Below are positions 1 to 9,780 of a stretch of 64,000 bases of DNA, one piece after another. The DNA is from Rhodoplanes sp963840055 (GTDB lineage Bacteria; Pseudomonadota; Alphaproteobacteria; Rhizobiales; Xanthobacteraceae). The notes below the pieces were generated by a model. That model did not search any database. It was not told where the DNA came from and was given only the letters and a program-made list of their open reading frames with translations. Numbering within the stretch: the first letter of the stretch is position 1; each line of letters begins with the position of its first letter. Location: NCBI GenBank assembly GCA_963840055.1, contig CAWIXM010000029.1, positions 124,001 to 188,000 on the forward strand. Direction: 5' to 3'. The position numbers were made by a program, and so were the translations under genes.

Positions 1-299
1 TCCTCGAGCGCCGTGATCACGCCGGCCGCATCGTTTCCGACCGCCTCGACCCTGATCGAAGTGCCGGGCGAGGCCGCGAGCATCATCAGCCCCATGATCG
101 ATGCTCCGCCAACGGTCTCGCCGCAGCGGGACACACGAACATCGGCGTCGAACCGCTCGACCGTCTGCACGAATTTCGCGGAGGCGCGGGCGTGCAACCC
201 CTTCTGGTTGACGATCTGCAAGTCGCGCACGATCGCCCCGGGCCGAGGCTCTGGCGCCTCGGGCGGACACTCGGGTTCGGATTGAACTTGCTCGCTCAT
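1..299 (-). CDS. ptsH: HPr-family phosphocarrier protein (3' end outside window)
   Basis: Small phosphocarrier of the PTS. The reading frame starts at an ATG at 299 on the minus strand and is still open at base 1, so only the last few residues are missing. His36 in GLHARASAKF matches the phosphorylated His15 of HPr, and Ser67 in GASIMGLMML matches the regulatory Ser46 that HprK phosphorylates; the 31-residue spacing is exactly that of HPr. An acidic, proline-rich N-terminal tail of about 20 residues precedes the domain. The start overlaps the EIIA stop by 4 bases, so the two are translationally coupled. No sugar permease is nearby, as expected for the regulatory PTS of alphaproteobacteria. 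Confidence 0.9.
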   Translation of the reverse strand, partial: MSEQVQSEPECPPEAPEPRPGAIVRDLQIVNQKGLHARASAKFVQTVERFDADVRVSRCGETVGGASIMGLMMLAASPGTSIRVEAVGNDAAGVITALE

Positions 300-697
300 T
301 TCCCGGCCAGCACCCTGCTTGCGATCGTAATGTATTTTCGCCCGGATTCCTGCGCCGCTGCAACTGATTCCGCGAGCGGGCATTCGGCCCGGATTTTGGC
401 GAGCTTCACCAGCATTGGCAAATTAATGCCGGCCAGCACCTCCACATTGGGCCGGCTCATCACCGAAATCGCCAGATTTGATGGGGTTCCACCGAACATG
501 TCCGTGAGGATGGCGACGCCATCACCGGTATCCACCCGCTGCACCGCCTCGATGATGTCTTTGCGGCTTTGTTCGACATTGTCGGTCGGCAGGATCGTTA
601 CGGTTTCAATCTGGCTTTGCGGGCCAACCACGTGCTCCAGCGCGGATCGGAACTCGACGGCGAGGCGCCCGTGAGTGACGAGAACAAGCCCGATCAT
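296..697 (-). CDS. PTS EIIA component, mannose family
   Basis: Cytoplasmic EIIA-Man type phosphotransfer protein of 133 residues. The start at 697 gives MIGLVLVTHGRLA, with His9 as the phosphorylated residue; the open frame reaches 745 but the extra residues do not resemble the family. The core GDGVAILTDMFGGTPSN is typical of the EIIA-Man fold. It lies between hprK and hpr, overlapping hpr by 4 bases. No EIIB, EIIC or EIID is seen, so a regulatory rather than sugar-transport role is inferred from the family pattern in rhizobia. Confidence 0.9.
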   Translation of the reverse strand: MIGLVLVTHGRLAVEFRSALEHVVGPQSQIETVTILPTDNVEQSRKDIIEAVQRVDTGDGVAILTDMFGGTPSNLAISVMSRPNVEVLAGINLPMLVKLAKIRAECPLAESVAAAQESGRKYITIASRVLAGK

Positions 698-862
698 GGG
701 AACTCCCCGCGATGCATCTGCTGCACCGCACCCAAGAGCCATCATGACAGCCGGCAGGCCAAGCGCAAGGGGCTCCTTTGGGCACCATCGGACGCATGCG
801 GCAACACCAATCGTGATGCATCACACCGCCTGAAAACCAGGAAAGCGGATAAAACAATGCAT

Positions 863-1315
863 TCACGGCCACCCCTGCTCGGTTTCGAGGGCCGCCGCGA
901 CAATCGGTAGCGGGTCGATTCCAGCCGGGATGGAGACGCGCGGCAGCGAGACCCCCTCGATTACGATCGCGGCGTCGCACGCCTCGGGTATCCGCCGGGC
1001 CTGCGGATCGGCGAGATCACAAACGAGCGCCACGACCGCTACCGGTTCGTAGGCTACGCGCCGAATGCCAAGTCCGCGCACCTCGATCAGGCCAGCGAGC
1101 TCCGGCGCCGGGCGTGCGATCAGGCGGCCATGAACATTTGCGAGTTCGACGCGGTCGTCGCCAACGAGCCGCGCGAAGGCAAAGAACCCGGTCTGCGCCG
1201 CGGCGAGAGCTTGCAGCACCAGATGCGATTTGCCGGAACCAGCGGGGCCGCGGATCAGGATCGCGCGCGGTCCCACCAAGACGACCGAGGCGTGAATGGT
1301 CGGCGTCATCCTCAC
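863..1315 (-). CDS. hprK: HPr kinase/phosphorylase, short alphaproteobacterial form
   Basis: Phosphorylates and dephosphorylates the regulatory serine of HPr. At 150 residues it is the short form that lacks the N-terminal half of Gram-positive HprK. The P-loop GPAGSGKS is at residues 23-30, followed by LVGDDRV near 50-56, which matches the second kinase motif. Its ATG overlaps the chvG stop by 4 bases, and the order chvI-chvG-hprK-EIIA-HPr is the classical alphaproteobacterial one. This suggests coupling of envelope-stress signalling to PTS regulation. A 165-base gap separates it from EIIA. Confidence 0.92.
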   Translation of the reverse strand: MRMTPTIHASVVLVGPRAILIRGPAGSGKSHLVLQALAAAQTGFFAFARLVGDDRVELANVHGRLIARPAPELAGLIEVRGLGIRRVAYEPVAVVALVCDLADPQARRIPEACDAAIVIEGVSLPRVSIPAGIDPLPIVAAALETEQGWP

Positions 1316-3439
1316 CCTGCCGGCAAGCGGACGATGAAGCGAGCGCCGAGCACCATTGGGGCTTCGCCGTCGAACTGCACCTCGACCCTGTTTTCGGCCC
1401 AGATGCGGCCGCCATGCGCCTCGACGATCTGCTTGGAGATCGACAGGCCGAGGCCGGAATTCTGACCGAAGCCCTGATGCGGCCGGTCGGTATAGAACCG
1501 GGCGAATATTTTTTCCATGGCATCGGGCCTGATGCCAGGTCCGTCGTCGTCGATCACGATTTCGACCTCGTCCTTGAGCCGCCGGCAGGTCACGCGCACG
1601 CTGCCGCCGGGCGGCGAGAAGGAACGCGCATTGTCGACGAGATTATGAACCACCTGGGCCAATCGCGAATCATGCCCAGATATAACGAAATATCGTGGTC
1701 CGCCCCCTTCAAAGCCGAGCGTCACCGCGACATCGCCTTTCTTGACCTCGTTGGCGATGGCGACGACGGTAGTGAGGAGCCGGCGCAGATCGACCGGCGC
1801 GGTCTCCTGCCGCTGTAATTCGGCGTCGAGTTCGACTGGCGTCGGAAATATCCGAGATCAGCCGGTCGAGGCGCCTTACGTCATGCTCGATCACTGCCAA
1901 TAGTCGCGCCTGGCTCTCGCCCGTTTTGGCGCGGGGCAGCGTTTCCACCGCTGAACGCAATGAGGTCAGCGGGTTTTTCAGCTCGTGAGCGACGTCTGCG
2001 GCGAACTTCTCGATCGCTTCAATGCGGCGGTAGAGCGCGTTGGTCATGTCGCGCAATGCGCCCGAAAGGTGACCGATCTCGTCGCGCCGCGCGGTAAAGT
2101 CGGGGATCTCGACCCGTGACTTAATGCGCCGGCGCACCCGCTCAGCGCCGTCGGCGAGCCGGCGCACCGGACCCGCGATCGTTCCCGCGAGCAGAAGCGA
2201 CAGCACGGTCATGATGCCGGCGGCGATCAGGAACACCTTGACGATGGCGAGCCGCTCGGCCTCGACGATCTGATCGATGTCTCCGCCCCGCGTCGACAGT
2301 AACAGCGCGCCGCGCACCACGTGCGAGCGTTGGATCGGCACCGCCACCGACACAATGGCATTGCCGCGATCGTCAATCCGCACTGCGCTCGCTTTGTGGC
2401 CCTCCAGCGCCTGGGCGATCTCCGGGTAGGCCTTGCCGCTTTCTTCTGGCTTGAGTTCGCGATAGTGGGGGAGATCGCCGCGACTGAGCCACCGGCGGAT
2501 CGCGATGACTGTGCGCTCGACGAGACCCGGCTTTTCCACCGTCGGCGGCGGCAGATCGAAACGCAATACGTCGCCGCGCCCGATAAAGTTGCGGCTGTCC
2601 ATAAACAACACGCCCTCGCGGTCATAAATGCGCGCGCGCGTGTTGATGGGCGTCACCAGCCGCCGCAGCAGCGGAGCGACCTGCTCGGGGTTCAGCGGAA
2701 ATTCATTGCCGAACAGCGCATCGTCGGATGGATCGTAGCTGTCGCCGGCTTGCAGCTCCAACAGGCGCTGCGGATCGATGGCGATGGTGTCGATATCGAC
2801 GGTCGCGGAGGACGCGATCGCGCCGGAAATGATTTCGCCTTGCACGAGCAAGCTGTGCACGCGCGCATCGATCAGCCCGGCGCGGAACTGAGTGAGATAG
2901 AGAATGCCGAGCATCAAGGCGAACAGGCCGGCGACATTGAGAAACACGATGCGCCGGGTGAGGCTTGAGAACGTCGCGGTGATGAACAGCTGCCAGGCCG
3001 GGCGCAGAAAGCCGACCATCTTGTCGACGCGGAGCGCCTTGACGACCGGCATGGCGGCGGCCGCCGCCCGCTCGGCCGCATGGGCCGCTGTTTTCGCCGC
3101 AAGCTGACAGCGCGCCGCCGTTTCCCGCAGAAGGGGTTGGGCCGTTGCCCAGCCCCGCCGGGTCGAGCGGACGACGACGCGCCGCGCCCGCTCCAGCCGC
3201 AACCATATATCTGACCGGGCGGTGCCGATGCGGAGCGCCCCGGCTTTTGTGCGGAGGTCGGACGATCGCAACCAGCTCCCGGCCGCGCGCAGCATGGCGC
3301 GCGAGGCAAGCCAGCTCCGCCTCAATTCGCGGCGGCTCAGCCCGCGCGGAGCCAGCGCGAACCTTCGTCGCCGGGCAGGCGCCGGACTTTGGGCCGGACT
3401 GAACTCAGCCCCCTGAGTCTCGACGGTACGATCGAGCAC
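1312..3439 (-). pseudogene. chvG: Sensor histidine kinase ChvG, split by a one-base frameshift
   Basis: Membrane sensor kinase partnering ChvI. The first part (3439 down to about 1833) has a membrane segment after SSLTRRI, a periplasmic sensor region, a second membrane segment, a HAMP region and the H-box FAADVAHELKNPLTSLR. After SDISDASR the frame is lost: one extra base in the TT pair at 1831-1832 would restore LDAELQRQETAPVDL and join it to the ATPase part (N-box NLVDNARSFSP, DDGPGI, GLGLSI) ending at 1312. About 130 Arg/Ala-rich residues precede the first membrane segment, so a start near 3052 is also possible. Sequencing error or real mutation cannot be told apart here. Confidence 0.85.
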
Positions 3440-3532
3440 GGTTAATGCGTCTCGCCGGTTGATACACCTCGATGAGGCCGCAGGAAGTCCCCGCGATCAG
3501 CTCGCCGCATGTCCCGACGGGCGGACGACGCC

Positions 3533-4231
3533 TCACTCCTTGAAGCGGTAGCCGACGCCATACAGGGTTTCGATCATGTCGAAATCGTCGTCGGTCTGCT
3601 TGAATTTCTTGCGCAGCCGCTTGATATGGCTGTCGATGGTACGGTCGTCGACATAGACCTGGTCGTCATAGGCCGCGTCCATCAGGGCATTCCGGCTCTT
3701 CACTACTCCCGGACGCTGGGCCAACGCCTGCAGAATCAGGAACTCGGTCACCGTCAGCGTAACCGGTTCGCCCTTCCACGTGCAGGTATGGCGCTCCGGG
3801 TCCATGCGCAACAGGCCGCGCTCGAGGACTTTGGCCGAGTCCGTCTCTTTGGGCGGCGTTCCATCCTTGGGCGTCGCGCGGCGCAAGACCGCCTTTACGC
3901 GTTCAACCAGCAGGCGCTGAGAGAACGGTTTGCGGATGAAGTCGTCGGCGCCCATTTTCAGGCCGAACAGCTCGTCGATCTCTTCATCCTTCGAAGTCAG
4001 GAATATCACCGGAAGGTCCGACTTCTGCCGCAGCCGCCGCAGCGTTTCCATTCCGTCCATGCGCGGCATCTTGATGTCGAGGATCGCTAAATCCGGCATG
4101 CTCGTCTTGAACCCATCGAGGGCGGACGCGCCATCGGTGTAGGTCTGAATGCGGTAACCTTCAGCTTCGAGGGCGATCGAAATCGAGGTAAGGATGTTCC
4201 GGTCGTCGTCGACGAGGGCGATGGTGGGCAT
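3533..4231 (-). CDS. chvI: Response regulator ChvI
   Basis: OmpR-family DNA-binding response regulator of 232 residues that acts with ChvG in acid and envelope stress control. The receiver domain has the acidic pocket VDDD at 7-10, phospho-acceptor Asp52 in LAILDIKMPRMDG, and the conserved Lys in IRKPFS. The C-terminal winged helix includes TVTEFLILQALAQRPG and VDDRTIDSHIKRLRKKF and ends in GVGYRF, all typical. chvG starts 93 bases downstream. Many rhizobia carry pckA on the other side of chvI; here there is a HugZ-like gene instead. Confidence 0.95.
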   Translation of the reverse strand: MPTIALVDDDRNILTSISIALEAEGYRIQTYTDGASALDGFKTSMPDLAILDIKMPRMDGMETLRRLRQKSDLPVIFLTSKDEEIDELFGLKMGADDFIRKPFSQRLLVERVKAVLRRATPKDGTPPKETDSAKVLERGLLRMDPERHTCTWKGEPVTLTVTEFLILQALAQRPGVVKSRNALMDAAYDDQVYVDDRTIDSHIKRLRKKFKQTDDDFDMIETLYGVGYRFKE

Positions 4232-4411
4232 TGGGCCTTTCCCGTGACGGTCGATTCCTGGGAATTTACCAGGCTTTGAAAGCCTGCAAAGCTGGGCCGA
4301 AATGTGACCTTCATTGCTGTCGCGGATCGGCCCGCTGACATCAAGTCATGAGTAAGTCTAATGAATTGGGAACAATTCTGCTACCCCATTGATGCGTGAG
4401 GAAGATTGGCG

Positions 4412-5197
4412 ATGCCCAGGGTGCAAGGCCCCTTGCCGGGTTCCATGCCCGGCCGAATACCCGAAGACGCCCGGCCACCGCAGGATTTCGACCCGGTAGG
4501 GCTCGCCAAGCGCCTGCTGCGCGCCACCCGCGCCGGTACGCTTGCGACGCTCGACCGCAGCAGCGGCTACCCCTTCGCCTCGCTCGTGAACGTGGCGACC
4601 GACCTGGACGGCTCCCCGATCATCCTGGTCTCACACCTGTCGACCCATACCGCCAATATCGAACGCGATGGGCGCGCCTCGATTCTGCTCGCCGCAGGCG
4701 GGAAGGGCGACCCCCTCGCCCACCCGCGGCTCACCGTGCTCGGCAAATTCGTCCGCCGCGACGACGATCCGCGCCTGCGGCGCCGTTTTCTCGCCCGCCA
4801 CCCGAAGTCTGAGCTCTACGCGGGCTTCGTGGATTTCTCGTTCTGGCGGATGACCGTGGTCTCGGCGCATCTCAATGGCGGCTTTGCGCGCGCCGCCGAT
4901 CTGACTGCACAAGACGTGCTCACCGATCTCGACGGCGCGGACGGCCTCGTCGCGGCCGAGGAGAGCGCGGTGGAGCACATGAACGCGGATCATGCGGATG
5001 CGGCAGCGCTTTATGCGACCAAGCTGATCGGCGGCGCGGAGGGCGAGTGGCGGGTGACCGGCGTTGATCCGGAGGGGCTCGATCTTGCGCTGGGCGACGC
5101 CACTTTGCGGCTTTCCTTCCCCCACCGCATCACTGACGCCGCCGGCCTGCGGTCGGTCCTGAAGGACCTGGCGGAGCGCGCCCGCGCCGTCGGCTGA
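4412..5197 (+). CDS. HugZ-like FMN/heme-binding protein (PNPOx-like + DUF2470)
   Basis: Cytoplasmic protein of 261 residues. The first two thirds match the pyridoxamine 5'-phosphate oxidase-like split barrel (TRAGTLATLDRSSGYPFASLV, then SHLSTHTANI); the last third is DUF2470-like, with VEHMNADHADA near its start, as in HugZ and related heme-degrading or heme-binding proteins. The ATG at 4412 is chosen because GAGGAAG ends seven bases upstream; an in-frame TTG at 4406 would sit on that site. It is divergent from chvI and convergent with the MFS gene. The exact ligand, heme or FMN, cannot be settled from sequence. Confidence 0.85.
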   Translation: MPRVQGPLPGSMPGRIPEDARPPQDFDPVGLAKRLLRATRAGTLATLDRSSGYPFASLVNVATDLDGSPIILVSHLSTHTANIERDGRASILLAAGGKGDPLAHPRLTVLGKFVRRDDDPRLRRRFLARHPKSELYAGFVDFSFWRMTVVSAHLNGGFARAADLTAQDVLTDLDGADGLVAAEESAVEHMNADHADAAALYATKLIGGAEGEWRVTGVDPEGLDLALGDATLRLSFPHRITDAAGLRSVLKDLAERARAVG

Positions 5198-5241
5198 CGA
5201 CATTCTCGTACGCGGCTGGCCTCACGCATCGAACGAGCGGA

Positions 5242-6447
5242 TCAAGCAACTCTTAACCTTCTCGCCAGCAACATCGCTATCAGCGCGGTCGCGGCGAAAA
5301 CGGTGCCCGCGAGAAACGTGGCAGATGGCCCCGCACGATCCCACAAAGCACCTGCAACGACGCTCGCAGTCAGCGTTGCAGACCCGGTCACAAGATTGAA
5401 CATGCCGAAAGCGGTTCCGCGCAGTTCAGCGGGGCACAAGTCTGCGACCAGCGCCGCAAACAGCCCTTGCGTCAAACCCATATGCAGGCCCCAGAGCGCG
5501 ACACCAAGCCCGATCCAGGCGAAGTTTGACCCCAGACCGAGCACGAGATCGGCGATAATCAGCATAGCCAGACCGGCAATGAGGAGGCCGCGGCGGCCGA
5601 TTCGGTCCGACAGCACCCCGGCAGGCCAAGCCGATAGGGCAAAGACGCCGTTCATGACAACCATCACCGCGGGCGCAAACGCGAGAGGCACGCCCACCGA
5701 CCGAGCGCGCAGGAGCAAGAACGCCTCGCTGAATCTCGCCAAGGCGAAGATCGCAGCGATGGTCACGACCACCCAATAGGATCGATCGAGGCGACCCAGC
5801 TCCATGCGGGAGAACGGCGCGCGCACCACCCGCACCTCGCGTCGGTCGGGATCGCGCACGGCGAAGAGAATGACCGCGAAAGCAAGAAATGCCGGCGGTA
5901 CCGCGATCCAGAACACCAAGATGAAGTCGTCGGCGGTCAGCGCCATTAGAACCACGACGAACAGCGGGGCGAGCAGAGCGCCGACCGTATCAAGCGATTG
6001 CCGCAGGCCGAAGCTCGCTCCCCGCAGCGCCTCGGGCGCCAAGTCCGCGATAAGGGCGTCGCGCGGGGCGCCGCGAATGCCTTTGCCGACACGATCAATC
6101 AATCGCGCCGCGACGAGCCAAGCGATCGACGGCGCAAGCGGAAATACTGGTTTGGTGAAAGCAGCAAGGCCGTAACCGATCGCGGCGAGGACTTTTCGCC
6201 GGCCGAGGCGGTCGCTGAGCACTCCGGAAAAGATGCGCACGATCATCGCCGTCGCTTCGGCGAAGCCTTCGATAGCGCCAATGGTGAGCATCGAGGCCCC
6301 AAGGGCGGTCGCGAGATACAGCGGCAGAAGCGCGTGGATCATTTCGGAGGAGACATCCATCAGGAGCGAGACGACCCCAAGCGCCCACACGCCGGCTGGG
6401 ATTTCGCGCCAGCGGAGGACGGACGGCCGTGAGTTCAAGTGCGCCAT
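5242..6447 (-). CDS. MFS transporter
   Basis: Inner-membrane major facilitator of about 401 residues with roughly twelve hydrophobic segments. The loop after the second helix has GVLSDRLGRRKVLAAIGYG, and the second half repeats it as GVLSDRIGRRGLLIAGLA, the hallmark MFS motif A. The substrate is unknown; RVGKGIRGAPRDALIADL occurs in a poorly studied group of MFS proteins sometimes linked to drug efflux. The ATG at 6447 is preferred to a TTG at 6516, because the extra 23 residues are basic and cysteine-rich. It stands alone, convergent with the HugZ-like gene. Confidence 0.85.
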   Translation of the reverse strand: MAHLNSRPSVLRWREIPAGVWALGVVSLLMDVSSEMIHALLPLYLATALGASMLTIGAIEGFAEATAMIVRIFSGVLSDRLGRRKVLAAIGYGLAAFTKPVFPLAPSIAWLVAARLIDRVGKGIRGAPRDALIADLAPEALRGASFGLRQSLDTVGALLAPLFVVVLMALTADDFILVFWIAVPPAFLAFAVILFAVRDPDRREVRVVRAPFSRMELGRLDRSYWVVVTIAAIFALARFSEAFLLLRARSVGVPLAFAPAVMVVMNGVFALSAWPAGVLSDRIGRRGLLIAGLAMLIIADLVLGLGSNFAWIGLGVALWGLHMGLTQGLFAALVADLCPAELRGTAFGMFNLVTGSATLTASVVAGALWDRAGPSATFLAGTVFAATALIAMLLARRLRVA

Positions 6448-6685
6448 CGGATTTTTGCGACGCGATCGTTTGAGCAACAGGTTCGAGCGATCGGACCGGC
6501 AACACGCGTCAGGCAAAGCACGAACAGAGGCGAAACGTTAACCACTTTTTTACCGTGCTTCGCCGACAGTCGGAGCGGGTCTGCAGGTCTTGCTTCGCCT
6601 CACCGATCGAAAACGGGAAATTAAGCGGCCGACGCGTGGTCGGCGGGCCCAGTTCGGCAAATCCACCCCGCGCCAGGAAAGCAAG

Positions 6686-9550
6686 ATGAGAGGGGCGAGC
6701 GCGCACGGACCCGGGGAGCGCCGCGCGGTGCAGAACGCCTCTCCTGCCGCCGCCCGCCTCAGTGGCTCAGGCTTCCGAACCTGGCTCCGTTCAGTTGCTC
6801 CCGACGCAATAGGTCCGGCCCCGGCCGGCGCCTGTTCGCCACGGCCCAACGCCGCCTTCCCGTCGGAGGGAACTGATCCTTCGCCGGCGCGTCCGAGCGC
6901 GGACCGAGCCGCCGCCCAGCCTGATTGCGACCTTTCGGCCCTCAGCCATCGTTTGGATGACGTGACGCGCCAACTCGATCGGCTCCTAGCAAGCGAAACG
7001 CTGCAGCCACAGCCTGCCTCCGCTGAAGGCGCGCCCGATCTCGCTGCGCTCGAACGGCAGTTGAAGTTCCTGACGACGCAGCTCGAAATTCTGCGCTCCC
7101 CCTGTCGCGCCGACGCTCTGATCGAAGAACACCGCCGCCAGGTCGCGAACATTGCACAGGTCCTCGAGACCGTCGTTTCGCGCAGCGCCTTCGCGACGCT
7201 TGAGGACGAGGTGCGGGCGCTGGGCGCGCGACTCGACATGACCAGATGCGCCGACGGCTCAGCGTTCGCCGCATTGGAACACGGGCTAGCCGAACTCCGC
7301 GACGCCGTGCGCGGGCTCGCGCCCGGAGAACTCGAGCGCGCCGTTCAGACCCTGTCGCGCAAGATCGATCAGATCAGCGATCTCGGTCCCGATCCGTTGA
7401 CCTTTCGCGAGCTCGACAAGGCCATCGACGCGCTACGCGGCATTGTGAGCCAGATCGCCTCCGGCGATGCCCTCGCCGCGCTGGTCAAGCAAGTGCGGGC
7501 GCTTGGCGAAAAGATTGAAGAGGCGACGACTGCGCCGTTGATCGAGGCGCTCACGCAAAAACTCGATCGGTTTGACCTGTTGGCCGATAGCGAATCGGTG
7601 CTTGAGCCGATCAAGCAACACATCAGCCAGCTCGGAGAAAAGATCGACCGCCTCCACCCACCCGCGAATGACCAAATGACGCTCGGCCCGCTGGAGCAGC
7701 GTCTCGCCCAACTCGCCGAGACGCTCGAGCGAATGAATTTGGCGGACGGGCGATGGCCCGCATTCGCACCGATGGAGGAGCGCATCCGGACTTTGGTCGA
7801 AAAACTCGATCAGGTCGAAAAGAGCAGCTTTGTTGGAAGGAGCGGTGCGGCCACCAACCCGCCGCTTGAAGTGAACGACATCGCGCCGGAGACAAACGCC
7901 GCCGCCCGCCAAATGGAAACGGCGCGGGCTGTAACCGAATCCAGCCCGTCGTCCGAACAAGGACAGACGCCGGAATCGGCATCGCCGCAAGTCGAGCATG
8001 CAACCACTGCGGCGGCATTGCCCGCTATCAGCCTCACCCCCGCAACCGCGGCCAAGCCGGAGCCTGCACGACATTCTCCGCCCGGGCATCCCGCAGCGGT
8101 TGAAACAAATCTTCCTCCCGATGCACCGATCGAACCCGGCTCCGGACCGCCGCGAGGCCGCGGCCATCGCGGCGCAATCCATCGCAAGACGGCACGGCCA
8201 ACGTTCGGCCCGACAACGTCAGATCGCACCGGCCGGCCACCCTCCCGGTCGAATTTCATTGTCGCCGCGCGCCGTGCGGCCCAAGCGGCAAACGAGCCGC
8301 ACAATCCAGCCGTCGCCGTCAACGAATCAATCGCGGAATCAGACCCAGGCGCCGTGAGCCAAAAGCTCGCGGAACGCGTCAAGTCGATGTTCATTTCGAC
8401 CAGCCTCATCCTGGTCGGGCTCGGCGCTGCAGGAATCGCGCTTTCGTCCGCCGATCTTCTCGGCCCCAGCCGCGAACGGCTGGCCGACCGTTCGCGGCCG
8501 GCCGAGATCGCCCGGGTCGCCTTACCGGCAATGCCGCCATCGAGACTGCCCACTCCGAGCGAAGCCGCCTCCGCGCCCTCCGCTATGGCCGATCCATTTT
8601 CGCGCGTGACCCCGTTTGCCGCGCCACGCCCGGCTGAGCCTGACGCGCCGTCGATCAAGCTTGCAACCCCGCTCGGAGCGGCCGAACCAAAGCCCCGCTC
8701 CCCCCAAGGGCCGGCGTCGGCCCCCGCCGTCGAAGCCACAGGCTCGATCGCGGCGCAACACAACAGCGCCCGCGTCGCCACCACACAGCAACCGGCACAA
8801 CCGCCCGGAAAGGCCTCGCAGCCCAATGCAGGCCGACCGTGGTCCGAGCTGCTTCCAGCGTCGTTAGCGACCAAGCCGCTGCTTGCGGGCATCGCCGAGC
8901 GCAATCCGGCCGCCGCCTATGAGCTTGGGATGCGCTATGCGGAAGGCCGCGGCGTTCCGGCCGACATGGCCACGGCCGCCGTCTGGTTTGCGCGCGCGGC
9001 CGAAGGCGGACTTGCGTCGGCCCAGTTTCGGCTAGGCGCCATGTATGAGAAGGGGCTGGGCGTAAAAAAGAACTTGACCGAGGCGTGCCGGCTCTATCTC
9101 GCCGCCGCCGCCAAAGGCCACGCCACCGCCATGCACAATGTCGCGGTTCTCTACACCGAAGGCGTCGACGGAAAGCCCGATTTCGCGGCGGCGGTCGAGT
9201 GGTTCCGTAAAGCCGCCGAGCACGGGATCGGGGACAGTCAGTACAATCTTGCCGTCCTCTACGCCCGCGGATCCGGAGTGGAGCAGAACCTCGCCGAATC
9301 CTACAAGTGGTTTTCGATCGCTGCCGACAAAGGCGACCGGGATGCAGGCGCAAAGCGCGATGAAATCGCCCTGCAGCTCGATCCGACGACGCTTGCCGAG
9401 GTCCGGCGCGCTGTAAGCGCTTTCGTTGCAAAGCCGCAGCCGGAAGAGGCAACGACGGTGCCAGCCCCTCCCGGCGGATGGGACGACGCTGACCCAGCCA
9501 AACCCAAGCCCCGCGCCGGCAATCAGCGCAAACCAATAGCGCGGGCGTGA
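6686..9550 (+). CDS. PodJ-like polar organiser / Sel1-repeat membrane protein
   Basis: Large protein of about 954 residues. The N-terminal third is rich in Leu, Glu and Arg heptads (AALERQLKFLTTQLEIL, then repeated EKLDQ/EKIDR units) and should form coiled coils. A Pro/Ala-rich linker follows, then one membrane segment near 568-588 (ISTSLILVGLGAAGIAL), another Pro/Ala-rich stretch, and four Sel1 repeats at about 735-890 (for example AAYELGMRYAEGRGVPADMATA). This order matches PodJ, the Caulobacter polarity factor, but lacks an obvious C-terminal peptidoglycan-binding domain. The ATG at 6686 has AGGAAA five bases upstream; an upstream in-frame TTG at 6590 is less likely. Family assignment is by architecture. 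Confidence 0.75.
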   Translation: MRGASAHGPGERRAVQNASPAAARLSGSGFRTWLRSVAPDAIGPAPAGACSPRPNAAFPSEGTDPSPARPSADRAAAQPDCDLSALSHRLDDVTRQLDRLLASETLQPQPASAEGAPDLAALERQLKFLTTQLEILRSPCRADALIEEHRRQVANIAQVLETVVSRSAFATLEDEVRALGARLDMTRCADGSAFAALEHGLAELRDAVRGLAPGELERAVQTLSRKIDQISDLGPDPLTFRELDKAIDALRGIVSQIASGDALAALVKQVRALGEKIEEATTAPLIEALTQKLDRFDLLADSESVLEPIKQHISQLGEKIDRLHPPANDQMTLGPLEQRLAQLAETLERMNLADGRWPAFAPMEERIRTLVEKLDQVEKSSFVGRSGAATNPPLEVNDIAPETNAAARQMETARAVTESSPSSEQGQTPESASPQVEHATTAAALPAISLTPATAAKPEPARHSPPGHPAAVETNLPPDAPIEPGSGPPRGRGHRGAIHRKTARPTFGPTTSDRTGRPPSRSNFIVAARRAAQAANEPHNPAVAVNESIAESDPGAVSQKLAERVKSMFISTSLILVGLGAAGIALSSADLLGPSRERLADRSRPAEIARVALPAMPPSRLPTPSEAASAPSAMADPFSRVTPFAAPRPAEPDAPSIKLATPLGAAEPKPRSPQGPASAPAVEATGSIAAQHNSARVATTQQPAQPPGKASQPNAGRPWSELLPASLATKPLLAGIAERNPAAAYELGMRYAEGRGVPADMATAAVWFARAAEGGLASAQFRLGAMYEKGLGVKKNLTEACRLYLAAAAKGHATAMHNVAVLYTEGVDGKPDFAAAVEWFRKAAEHGIGDSQYNLAVLYARGSGVEQNLAESYKWFSIAADKGDRDAGAKRDEIALQLDPTTLAEVRRAVSAFVAKPQPEEATTVPAPPGGWDDADPAKPKPRAGNQRKPIARA

Positions 9551-9780
9551 TAGCGCTGGCTTGGCGCGGCGAAATCGTCGCGATACGCCTCACGAAGCCC
9601 CGAGGTCGCGCCGCGTGGCTTGTCTGCCTTCGGCGCAGCCGCGGCGGTGAGGTTGTACGGTGTTTTCCGCTTGAGTTTGTTGCACAAGCCTGTAGGGCTT
9701 CCTCAATTACGGTAGTCAGGTACTAACCTTGTAGCCCTTAGCGGCGCGTTTCATCGAACGCGCGCCGCGGAAGATGCGCC

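Noticed and set aside
1312..1725. Separate ATPase-only protein downstream of chvG
   Set aside because: It is the missing C-terminal part of ChvG; restoring one base joins the two.
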